64,000 bases of DNA from Tulasnella sp. 424 (lineage: Eukaryota > Basidiomycota > Agaricomycetes > Cantharellales > Tulasnellaceae), in contig WSUB01000138.1 of NCBI GenBank assembly GCA_019633425.1, positions 1-64,000 of the forward strand, given 5' to 3'. The position numbers and the translations under genes are program-made. This document shows positions 11,801 to 21,789 of this stretch, one piece after another. A model generated the notes under the pieces. The model made no database searches. It was given only the letters and a program-made list of their open reading frames with translations, and was not told where the DNA came from. The first letter of the stretch is position 1, and each line of letters starts with the position of its first letter.

Positions 11801-14800
11801 CTCATGACTTCCAGCCAACCGAGTAACTTTTTCTCGCTGAAACTCTTGATCTCGGTGGAACTCACTCCCCAACACCCGGATTCCGACTCTGATCTGCTTG
11901 CTATGAGGTGGATTGACCAAGAGCGGCAGCAATATTCAAGGCCCTTGGGCACATGGCGTTGTACTAGATCCTGGACATCCAAATCCGAGTTTGCCTTTGA
12001 TAGATCGGAAAGGCGGCAAATGTTGGTCTTCAGATCTCGCTCCATCAACTGCAGGCATTTTGATGCAAGATAGTGATGATAAAGAGTGGGGTCAACGGAG
12101 TATGGCTCCCCGCCGCATCGCTCTTTGTCGACCAACAGATCCCGCACTGAGGTGTGTACAAGTCGGATTAGATCGGTGGATGAGCGAGGGATGTGAATCA
12201 ATGATCCGAGATCGACGAGAACTTCCTGCCGGAGATATCGAATGATGTTGTCCGGAGATTCGTTTTGGAAGACGTTCTGATCGGCATAGATGAAAGTAAG
12301 GATGTCGAACGAGATTGGATAAGGTGCCACAACGAGAGTACCCAGTGTCCGGAGGAAAAGGTCCTCTCTAGCGGGATGCTTCTTCGCCTTTTTGAACGCC
12401 TTAGAGAGGATTTGCAAGTAAAGTTCGTCCATCCCGTCACATATCGACGGCAAATCCAAGAGCTCCCGGAGTCGGTTTTGAGGCGATCCCTCCATCATGT
12501 ACTCTATCGCCGTGTGGGCCCATTGGAATAAACCTTGTGACATCCGTACGATTGCTTGCATATCATCGTGAGGTGGCCAGTCTTGCTCAAGGTCGTACTC
12601 CTTTCGGACCCTCAAGAAACCACGTCGAAGGAACTGCGCAATGTCATCATCCACGTTTTCCATCGAGTCTAGATCTTCTGCGTGCCATTCTCTCGGCTCA
12701 AGCGCTCGAATGAGAGGGGTCTCGGGACGAGTTGTAAGGAGGAACTTGACGTTGACGGGAAGTGACTGTATGAATTGTTCGATGAGTTTGACGAAATTGA
12801 CAGCGTAGTTAACGTCCTGGCATTCATCAAGTGCATCAACAATGAAGAGGATCGGGAGAGAGGTGTTTTGGAGCCTTCCGAGCGAGCGTGTGAAGAGAGC
12901 CTGGAACTGGTCCCGCAGACGGTCCTGTCCGATGTCTTCGTTTTCCTGAACGCTCTGCAAGATAGAATCCTTAACCTCTGGGACGAGATTGTTGCTTCCG
13001 AGCTGTCTCGCGAGCGCGCATACGAGTCGTTTGTCCAACTCGTTCTGGCCACGACGGAAATGAAAGATGGCGGACGCGGCCTGGTACTTCCACTGATGGG
13101 CGACGGTGGAGGCAATTGTCGACTTGCCACGCCCGGCCATTCCTCGAATCCATAGTACGTTTTTCGAGGTAGAGGTGTCTCTTATCCATGCACTGATACG
13201 CTCGAGGGTCCGCACTCGGGTTCCTTCAAGGCAGATCACATCCTCGATAGCATCGCCCCGGGCTCCGTAATTCGCGTCTCCTAAGCGGTCGAGAAGCCGC
13301 CGTTGCTCCTCGCGTACCCCTTTGTCGTCTAGTAACGAGCGGGTCAGAATAGCTGGGTACCGTAAACAGGCCTTGGACTTACATAGTTCCGTTATCAACG
13401 TCGTGGTGTTGAGAGCTACCAAAAGCTACTTGCGAAGAGGTTAACCAGCGCAGGAGTGATGAACGATGGCTCCCGAACCTGTAATTGTTCTGAAGTTGTG
13501 CGGATCGTTTCTTGATATCCTTTCAATACTTCGGCGCGGTCCTTGGCCGAAAACGCCTTCTGGAGAACGCCTGAGTTATTCAAATCCTCGATCTTATGTT
13601 GGATGCGTCGAAGCTCCCTGAAAGGACGGCGATTATTAGTGTCCATATGCAAGCGCCCAGAGAGCAGGAAACTAGCAAACCCTTGTAAGTCGTTGATGAG
13701 CGTGGTGAGGTCATCATTACGTGGGTCGACCGATCCTTTTTTGAAGTGCTCGAGAATCTTGGACAGCTGACGTGCATTAGATCCGAGGGCGTCGACGGTT
13801 TCTTCATTGCTATCCATTATCTGGACAACTCGAGTCAGAAGCCGCAACAAAGGAAAGCACTTCGCCTTACCTGAACGATTTCGACGATTGCCGCCCCCAC
13901 CTTGGCGGCTGCTCCCACGTAAGTTCCAACGACAGGGATCGTTCCAGAGATGCCTTCGACAATAGTAAATGTCGTCTTCACCCCACCGAGCCAATCTCGT
14001 CGTTTCGAAGGACCCTTTACTTTGTCATCCGGAACGGCTTGCTCTTCGTCCGGACTGGGGGACGTGACCGGTATCGGGCTTTGCGGAGCCGCGACCTGAG
14101 GGGCTGGCTTGGTCTGGTCGTCGGTTTGTTCCTCCGCGGGTACTGCAGAAGGCACATCCCCGACGAGTGGGGTGCTGCCTTTGTTTTGAGAGGTGGATGC
14201 TGCTTCTAGGTGATCTTCTTCTGCTCAGTTGATAACGTTATTAGGATTACCAGTTGCCATGGAGTGTGTAACTCATACCTGTCTCAGGTTTGTAGTTCCA
14301 GTGGTGCTGCGATAACCGCACGACATCGGTAAGCGTGCAGCAGAAGGAATACGAACGACCGCCCTTACAGGAAGAGACGCCAGGCTGTTCCTGACATCGT
14401 TTCGACAAGACTCCAACACTTGAGTACACTTGCTACGGTTCATGGGATTGAAGATTACTTTCCCGAGATTGCTGAAAATCTCTTTCTCCTTCGCGCCATA
14501 AGTGTTCGACGCCTCCTGTAACTTTGGCTGAACGCTTCTCATGACCCTGCCACCAGCCCATCTCAGCGCACGAAGGTGAGGTTGGATGGTGGCACTCTTA
14601 CCCGACGAATCGTTCGAGGGAGTCACGATGTTCAGGCTGAATCCGGGTTTCTTCCTTGGGAATACTGTCGAGGCTTGAAGCACTTTCGATGATTCGTATA
14701 AAGCCACCGGCCGCATCCTTCGACCTGCGAGGCCAGGCGGTGCCCTGAAACGATATAAGCGGAAAATTTACCTGAAGCGACAGCACTATTACCTTGAGAA

Positions 14801-14927
14801 TAGAGAGTATGGAATTTTTCAAATACTCGACGTTATCGGAAATGGAAACTTCATTCGACTCTGAGGGGTTATTCGACGTGGATAGGAAGTTTGTCGGTGG
14901 TTGGTTGCCAGCCGATTGACTGCTCAT
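8835..14927 (-). CDS. NLR-like STAND protein A: helical N-terminus, NACHT, 18 WD40 repeats
   Basis: Nine exons on the minus strand: 14793-14927, 14602-14744, 14369-14546, 14279-14306, 13871-14220, 13479-13820, 13383-13425, 11740-13328 and 8835-11678. All introns are GT...AG and the joined frame is open for 1883 residues. Residues 1-160 are helical. A Pro/Ser-rich linker leads to a Gly/Ala-rich segment (GTIPVVGTYVGAAAKVGAA, about 250-270) and a helical domain like fungal MLKL/HeLo-type N-termini. The NACHT ATPase has Walker A GMAGRGKS (about 469-476), Walker B LPILFIVDALDEC (about 564-576) and FLLTTRPE. Eighteen 43-residue WD40 repeats fill about 1020-1793. By family analogy, ligand binding to the repeats triggers nucleotide-driven oligomerisation and N-terminal signalling in self/non-self recognition. 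The start is the conserved MSSQSAGNQPPT. An identical architecture lies in copy B. Confidence 0.88.
9130..11450 (-). repeat. WD40-coding 129-bp tandem repeat array of NLR A (18 units)
   Basis: Each 129-bp unit encodes GH-xxxVxSISFSPNGKILASGS followed by xDxTIRLWD-ETGAPIGEPL-. Units 2-17 are near-identical at the DNA level, and units 1 and 18 are diverged caps. The signature KILASGS is typical of this array, against KLLASGS in the array of copy B. Variation concentrates at the two or three residues after GH, the residue before SIS, and the two residues around the D of SGSxDxT. Eighteen units would exceed two seven-bladed propellers by four. Confidence 0.9.
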
Positions 14928-15800
14928 GATTACTGCTGCTTGGAAGGTGGACGATGAATGCGATTCTTTTGAGTAGGTTGGTCGTTAGATGTGGTGAAAG
15001 TGGTTGGACGTCTGCGAATCGATCCCGCCAGTAGGGATACACGTGCTTGGAGGCTGTTCCACAATCAACTTCCATTCTCGGTCGAAGTGCCGGCACGGAC
15101 GACTATGCCCGAAATGACAATGAAACCCGGTCCGCCAATCATATCGCCCGTCGGAATCCAAACTTGATCGGCCGATCATGATCGAGCGATTGGCCGCTGG
15201 CGTTGGAGTTCACAGAGGGGGAACCATAACTCAACACGCCTATCTCATTCCGGAAACCAGCAAAGAAAGCGAGTTCCTTCTGTTCCACGATGAACGTTCC
15301 CTACACACACATTAGTTCGGACGAACTGGCCCTTTAACGTCTATCATTACGGGCAGCATGGCCAATCGCCTTCTTACCATCGCGTAAGGAGATCAATATT
15401 CCAAAGTTTGGCAGGTTCCCCTTCCAAGCATTCCCTTTCCCCGAGACCCAGACCGTCACTCACATGTCTGCCTGGACAATGGAATAAAATGCTTCTACAT
15501 TCAGTCTGCTGCTGATCCATCTCGGACGATTAGTTCTCACTTGTGCCTCCCCAGCTAGCAACTTTAGGGAGATGCATCCTCTGGAAAGTTCAATAACTAA
15601 ATGCAAGCAATTAGCGTGTATTAAACCCTGCGAGCATCTTCATAGTTCAATCATCACGGTTCTATACGAAGCCTCCTCTAACCGAGCTCCTCGACCAAGC
15701 AAGTTCCAGTTCTCCTTCGACGGCATGTCATACTAGCAAAGATCCATTCTCTGTCTCCTAAACGAGTCGGCTTGCAGGTCTTGCAGGTATTGGACGCTAT
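14928..15800. other. Region upstream of NLR A with a copy-A-specific segment
   Basis: This holds the 5' flank and presumed promoter of NLR A and the 3' flank of the membrane-protein pseudogene. Compared with copy B (30768-31338), copy A has about 310 extra bases at about 15092-15408, between CATTCTCGGTC-AAGTGCC and TTCC-TTCCAAGC. No coding potential, terminal repeats or target-site duplication is evident in that segment. Confidence 0.55.
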
Positions 15801-18461
15801 TCATATGTGGCCTCTGGACACCATCGTCACCCTTATCACCCCTTCGACGCGTACATTAGTTCTACCTTCGGAATAAACGGAGCAAACCATAACGCACCAA
15901 TGGAACGTATGGAATGAGCCAACCTCTGGTCCTTCCTCCCATTTTTGACGAACGAATGTCGTGTTCAATGATGGTGTCCATATCCACCAATGATCAACGA
16001 AGGCAATGGATTGATCACGCGGGAGAATGAGGTGGAGTGTTGTCGGGAGCGCCTGCTCAACCACCAACTAATCAATTCGGAAGACGCGGAGGAATTAACA
16101 GGGGCACGTACGATTTCCAGAAAACAGTCCGTCTCCAGAAAGTATCCCAACGTCTCTAAAAGCTCCTCTCTCAAGGCACCGGGAACGTAGAGTGTATCCG
16201 CCGATCCACCAATGAATCGATCCGGCTGCCCGGTCAGGCCTTGGAGGCGGTCGCGGAATTCCTTGCGGACTTTTTGATACCCCGGCCAGCATGCTTCCAA
16301 ACCCACATGAGGTACCCTAGAAACAGTCGTCAAAATATAAGTGCTCCATAAGCATGAGCAAGGCACCAAATCTCAAAAATGACGTACCCCTACCACCATT
16401 GCCACCCCTTCTCCCCAAACGGAACAAACTTCTCCGCGTAGCCTTTAGGAGTATCCGTCGACACTATCGTCGGAGATGGGTGCTTATCACTCGGCTTTTC
16501 GTTCGCCTTGATTTCCGAAAGTGCTGGATTTGGCACGTACTCCCCAAAGGGACTGCGGTACCAGATGCGTTCTTATGGGAACTGCGCGAGTCGAGGAACG
16601 TTGAGCAAGGCATCGAAAGGTGCCCAAGGGTACCCGGAGTAACATGGATTATCTTTCACTGCGCTATAAAACATGTGATGAGCCTGAGTTTGAAGAAGTG
16701 TTAGCGAGGCGAGGATCAAGGTAGATATTCCAAAAGAGAGGTTCTGACCATGTGCCCCGCCATCTCGTACCATCCAGCAAAATCCTCATCAGATTGATAC
16801 GAATCCACAAAGACATCGTAAGAATGGTTGAATCCCTTGTCCTCTCGGCTTGCTGGTCCAATGTATAAGATCTGTGAAAGTGTAAATTCGTTAACTCCTG
16901 GTGGAGATTCTCCTCGAGGCGGGACTTACGTTGGAGAAATACGGCGCGTAGGGTTCCCGGTGAGCGTCCAGATTGACGTCGTGGCTGGCATGACTGAAGA
17001 AGACAACCAGCAAAACGTCGTCAAACGTATGGAAGGTCCGAGTGCCGTTCCATTGTGTCGAAGGAGGCAGTGTTGGTCTTCTCTGTATGCGGACCATAGA
17101 TCGAGTGAGAGGAGCAGCGCAAGACACGTTGATTCGAGTTCCGCTGGAGGCGAATTGGGAGGGGAATCTGCCGAAGACCGTGCCCGCCAGAAGGCAAAGG
17201 CGCCATATATTCCCAAGGCGGAGATGAAGAGTTGGATAGCGTGTTGGTCTGGCACACCTTGGAGGATCTCGCCATGGACGGGCAGGAGCAGGGCTGAGGA
17301 CAGCAAAGTGAGAGAGCAGAATGGGGATACAGAGGTATCTGCCGTAGCAAGTTTCGTTAGACCTTTCGAGATGGAAGAAAGGAAGGGAAGAAGCTCCTAC
17401 ACTTTATGGCAGTTATTGACCTCCGGCTTGCAGCACAGCATGAATGAGGTATGAGAGACTGCAGAGTATCGAGACTGGGGCCGACGAAAGGAAGAAGGCC
17501 CCGGTATGTAGAGGAAAAGTCATGCTGAAGAGGATGAGGTTCAGGGTGAATAAAGCCGTCGTGTGATGGAGTTTAAAGACCTGCCAGTTGTAGTTTCACT
17601 TCGGCTATTTTCAGCGAGTGTGACTGGAGGGTCGGGAATGAAGAACGTACGAGTTCCAGAGCAAGTAAAACTAGAGATGCATAGATAGGTGTTGCAATAT
17701 AAATGCTGAGGTCGGAGAACGTAGACGGTACCACAGGTGATGGCAGGATTGAAGCGCAGAACTCCAAACGAAGCATCGGTTAGCTGGCTATACGTGGCTT
17801 ATCAGTCGGTCTGCATAACCTACTCGCAATAGCAAAGGTGCCCAGAGAGACTGCATGGCAGAGCGGCCGAGGGGAAAAAAAAACCTGCTCATCTAGGGCA
17901 GCGAAGACGATGCTTAGCGCCGTTGCGGTGTGAATCGGCATGGCCTCCCAAAAGGTCACCCTTGAAGTTCTCTGACGAAAAGCGGTAAGGAAATGCTTCG
18001 GACCGGGGCAGAGAATAGCACTCACGACGTAATCTCCAATAAGCAATAGGCACGCCAAGATAACCAGCTGCAGAATATGCTGGCAGTCTACATGATTTTT
18101 GCCCCCCGGGTCATGCAGCTCAATACCATCATCCCGAATAACTTCTTCCGGGGGACTCGGATAAGGCGGTTCGACCATTGGTGTCAGGAGGATACTCATG
18201 GTAGTGACTGGAGGCACCGTTGCTACTTATTGCTGAGGCTGCGCCGACCCAAGCCGCTTCCTTGGATAGAACCTCGCCTGGCCCTGCTTGTCTCGGCATC
18301 GATAGAGGAATTCCGTGGACGTTTGTCGGCGTCCGCTGAGTGAGGTTCGTCGACTGCTAGAAGTCCAGCGGCGAGTTGAAGAATGATCGAGACGCAAGGG
18401 TGTACGGGTTTGAGACTGGGAAGTAGAATCTTGAACTATGGCCAGCTCGTTCACGAGTCAT
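15801..18461 (-). pseudogene. Multi-pass membrane protein with large globular C-terminal domain, broken copy A
   Basis: This is the counterpart of the open gene at 31339-34132. At least three lesions are visible against that copy. A one-base deletion soon after the start (near 18410) leads to an early TAG. A 115-bp deletion at 17074/17075 sits between copies of an AGACC microhomology and puts the two flanks in different frames. A TAG at 16390-16392 replaces a Trp codon in the QWWWG motif. An in-frame 36-bp deletion near 17130 removes part of a transmembrane segment. The C-terminal block (ACWPGYQKVRKEFRDRLQGL, TLHLILPRDQSIAFVDHWW) is still open. A functional product is unlikely unless a shorter internal start is used. 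Confidence 0.75.
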
Positions 18462-18677
18462 GAGAAGACCGCATATAGCAATCTTGAGTGTATCTAACGA
18501 GGGCGTAGGTAGCTGCGTGGCTGGTGCAGGTGAACGAGTTGCCAGTAATTGGAATTATTCTAGAGGAGACCGTTGGCGGTTTGAAGCAAGATAAGCGTGA
18601 GCTGCTCCTCACCAAACGTCAGTATCAAGGACAAAGACGCGGTCGATGTAATGAGGGTGCTCACCGACAGACCATCT

Positions 18678-19705
18678 CTAAGCGTCACCAAGTTCGTGTA
18701 GTGATAGCGGGACCTTTTCCTCCGAGGCGCGTCGTTTGGCAGTCGAGCTTGTAACGACGAATGCAACGCCCTCCGCAGGAGTGAAGGCACTGAGAAATTC
18801 CAGGACCCCAGTAGATGTGGTCGCCTTTACTGCTGGACCGTAATGCGATGGACTTGGGCTGGCTCGGTGGTCCAGGATCGTTGGGGTGAGGTGGAAAAGG
18901 ATCGAAAGGAGCTTGCGGGGTACCTCCTCGAAAAACCCTGAGCTCGCAATGCCCCAATCCACCAACGAGCTCGCGTATTTACCACGAGGAACTGCAGCAG
19001 CGATAATGGGATCTGTTATATTCAGGCGCAGCGATAACGAGTGAAGGGGCGACATGCGAAGGTTGTACATCGAATCGCTGAAGAAAATGCCCAGACGGTC
19101 AGAACGTCATATTCATGTCGATGAAACGGTGAACGGTCGCTTACCGGATGGAATTTGCTCCCATGTTCACCATGTACACCAGCCATGGTAGCCTAGAGAT
19201 CTGAGTTGCAAGTCGTTCGAGAGCGCGCGTTCTTTCGTCGAAGAGTCGTTGGATCGTTAAGGGTGACATGCAGTCGAAATCGCAATAACCACCGCGGATG
19301 TGACCTTCCCCACTTGCTTTATTAGAGGCCGGCCGTTTGATGTTGGCGGTGGCGAGTAGAGGGTCCTTGGAAGGGGGCAGTGAGAGGCTGGAGGGGACCT
19401 CCACGGCCGCAGTCGACGGTGGAGGAGGAAGAGGATAATTTGGCACGCCGAGGGCAAAGCTGGGGAGGTTGGAAATTACCACTCTTCTGGTCCTGATCAC
19501 ATTTGACGTACGGTGTCATTTCTTCCATGCTCGGGACATCATAAACGTCATCTTCAACTAAATTGACCAATCGCCTTGTCTTTTGATGGCCTTGGGGGTT
19601 GGCGAGGTCATACACCATCGCAGTGCACCATTCCCGTTTCGGAGGAAATGGATCACATTTACCAAACGTGGGTATGTCAACCAGGGATTCCCATTGGTGG
19701 GACAT
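18678..19705 (-). CDS. Unrecognised multi-exon gene spanning the right breakpoint of copy A
   Basis: Read on the minus strand, the exons include a block starting MSHQWESLVDIPTFGKCDPF (from 19705), a Pro/Ser-rich segment, then CMSPLTIQRLFDERTRALER, an intron from about 19143, MYNLRMSPLHSLSLRLNITD and a C-terminal block with EEVPRKLLSILFHLTP and FTPAEGVAFVVTSSTAK. A TAG at about 18678 ends the frame, whereas copy B has CAG there, so the end may be mutated. Upstream, LIWDLFRIRHFIAEMPHGVYR (about 19800-19880) may be another exon but needs a frame change. I do not recognise the family. The protein may be intact with unresolved introns or may be decaying. Confidence 0.45.
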
Positions 19706-19833
19706 CCTCTCAGCGCCTATCCGCTCTCGAGATTCAGAAGGACCTTAAGCACATCTTTCATATGCTTGGCGAACTATCCATTCACGTCGGTGTGACATCA
19801 GGCGATAAACGCCGTGTGGCATCTCCGCAATGA

Positions 19834-21789
19834 AATGCCGAATCCGGAACAAGTCCCAAATCAGCTGTGAGGCGAGAAGAAAGCAACACGCTCATTCATG
19901 ACTCGCGTACCGGTTGCATTTTTCAATGGAAAACAGGGCGTTCAAACTACATTGTCGCGTCGTCCAAGTTGAGCGCCGTTGGCAACGGGTTTACGATCAC
20001 ACTTGGCACTATCAACTCGATTACGACGGCATCGAGCCTCTGGATGAAGCAGCCGCTGGACGATGTGGTTGGATTCAATGTTTGGTATTTTAGCCAGTCT
20101 TGACCGGCCACGCTTGCAGAACAACAACTCTCAGCGGTCGTGGTGACGACGACGCTCCAAGTATGATCTTAACGACCCAAAGGGAGGGAGGCTCTGCTCG
20201 AATAGCTCAATGCTTAGCAGCTGTCGCATACAGTTCCTCGATAACATCCTTGCGAAGTACGTACGCGTCCGTCCTAAAACGGCCTGCGACTCCGAGTCAG
20301 CAAGTCTGTTTACTACAATACATGGATTTCTTACCTCTGGACCTGGAGTACTGCCGTCAATGTCCCGTGAATTTATCCAGCGTCAGGTGAAATAGCCTTG
20401 ACGATCTCGAATCTTCACCCAGCAAACATTTAGGCTGGGTTTTACTCGCAGACTTGTACCTATATATATTTTACCCAAACGCGGAGTGAGTCTCTGTAGC
20501 AAGTAACAAGACACAAAATACACGTACCCATATATCCATCCCGCTTTCTGTCAATTGGGGTTTAATCGAACCTTCGAGTGTTGTGGCAAAGTCGATAAGG
20601 ATATGAGTATCTCGGAAGTCGCGCTAGTTGAATAATGCATTCGTGACATCGCATATGCGGTCTCTGCAACGGTGAAAGTCAGCGACGCCCCGCAAGATGT
20701 CAACATTGCGCATCTAATCAGACCGAACAAGGGCTTTGAAGCTTACACGACTGCTACCTTTGGGATAGGTGACCGCAACATATCTGCATTCCTTCCCAGC
20801 GACATCACTAGCGGCACTTCGCTTGTTGGCGGCTGATGCCGAAGACGATGTCGGGATGGGACCCAGAACCGTTCTCGAGGGTGAAGTTAAACCATCTGCG
20901 TTCTGGTTAAGCCCGCTGCGTTAGGTTGGAGCGACGAGGAGAAGTAGGTGGGTTTCGCGAACTTGGTGTGCTCCGCCTGGGAGGGACAAGAGGGGCGTTA
21001 TCGTCCTCATGCACTGTTCCTTTCCTTGTCGTCAAGCAAACCAGGAGGATGTGCCAATCTCGGGACGTAGTCCCACCTATGAAGCCGATCTTAAGCTACC
21101 CAAAGAGGCTCGAAGGAAAGCTTAACTTCTCACCGAGTGGTTAAAGTAGTTCTACCAACAAAGTCCGCACCGTCGGGGTGCGGAGCGTAGATGTCGTTGG
21201 TTGTAAATACGTCCCCGCTTCTGTATAGTCGTATCCAGCGAGCACAGAGCTCGAGTGAATGAATCCCTAGCTGCGAACGGCCGGATCGGCGTGTTGTGTA
21301 GCGAATTGAGTGAAAAGATCGTGGCCGTTCGTCCTTGGGCATCGTTGAGCGGGATGGACCTCGTGGACGACATGCTATTCCGATCGTTGTCCCAAGTCGT
21401 CTTTGTCGGAGTTCTCCGAGCTCTTCTTATGTAGAATCTCCTGCGCGCCTTCTCCTGGGAGCTTGAGCGTTCCTAGCAAGCTCGTCGCGGGCCATGGCCT
21501 GATTCTAGTCCTGACTGGCTTGGTTCCGGGCCCTTGTTGGTCAACTTGATGAAAGAGATCCCCTGCGACCGCTGATAATGCGTGTTGTGCGTGTATTTAG
21601 TAGAAGAGAGAGGGAAACAGTAAGATAGTCGAGCGGAGCTGCGGAAAGCCGACGAGGCTTGAGCTGACAATGTAGATCGTTGCGGGAGAGACTTAGTGCG
21701 CGTTGAGCTTGACCAGAATTTCGAGCCCTGAGAGGCGCGACAGGCCCCGCAACCTCTGAATTCACCCACTACAAGTACACCATACAACG
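19834..21789. other. Unique spacer between the duplicated copies, no gene assigned
   Basis: Several short open frames exist, including a minus-strand one at 21130-21342 with a protein-like composition (WIRLYRSGDVFTTNDIYAPH), but none has a recognisable domain or convincing exon structure. The segment just upstream of 21790 should include the promoter of the plus-strand WD40 gene. A TATATATATTTTA tract lies at about 20461. Confidence 0.35.

Larger units (their letters stand above)
8795..18966 (+). repeat. Segmental duplication, copy A (about 10.2 kb, direct)
   Basis: The sequence is colinear with 24530-34608 in the same orientation. Matching parts include the 3' flank of the NLR gene (GACATTG, 8820-8860), all nine NLR exons and introns, the membrane-protein gene and the 3' part of the unrecognised gene. 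Similarity fades near 8795 on the left and stops near 18966 on the right, where copy A continues into the rest of the unrecognised gene while copy B enters the TRS130 gene. The main differences are an extra ~310 bp in A (15092-15408), 115-bp and 36-bp deletions in A near 17075 and 17130, and many point changes. Breakpoints are judged by eye. Confidence 0.85.

Noticed and set aside
11731..13422. NACHT region as a separate gene from the WD40 region
   Set aside because: A phase-0 GTGAGT...GCATAG intron joins them in both copies, and the upstream residues of the WD40 exon (HPDIFEPSLTALWADM) are typical of the same protein.
14225..14232. TGA in copy A opposite CGA in copy B, read as a nonsense mutation near the NLR start
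   Set aside because: It lies in an intron (14221-14278) once exons are placed; the conserved 28-nt exon and the phases support this.
16390..19020. Repeat-induced point mutation as the cause of decay in copy A
   Set aside because: Only a few C-to-T-type changes are mixed with deletions and other substitutions, and the adjacent NLR copies remain open; no genome-wide RIP pattern can be judged here.
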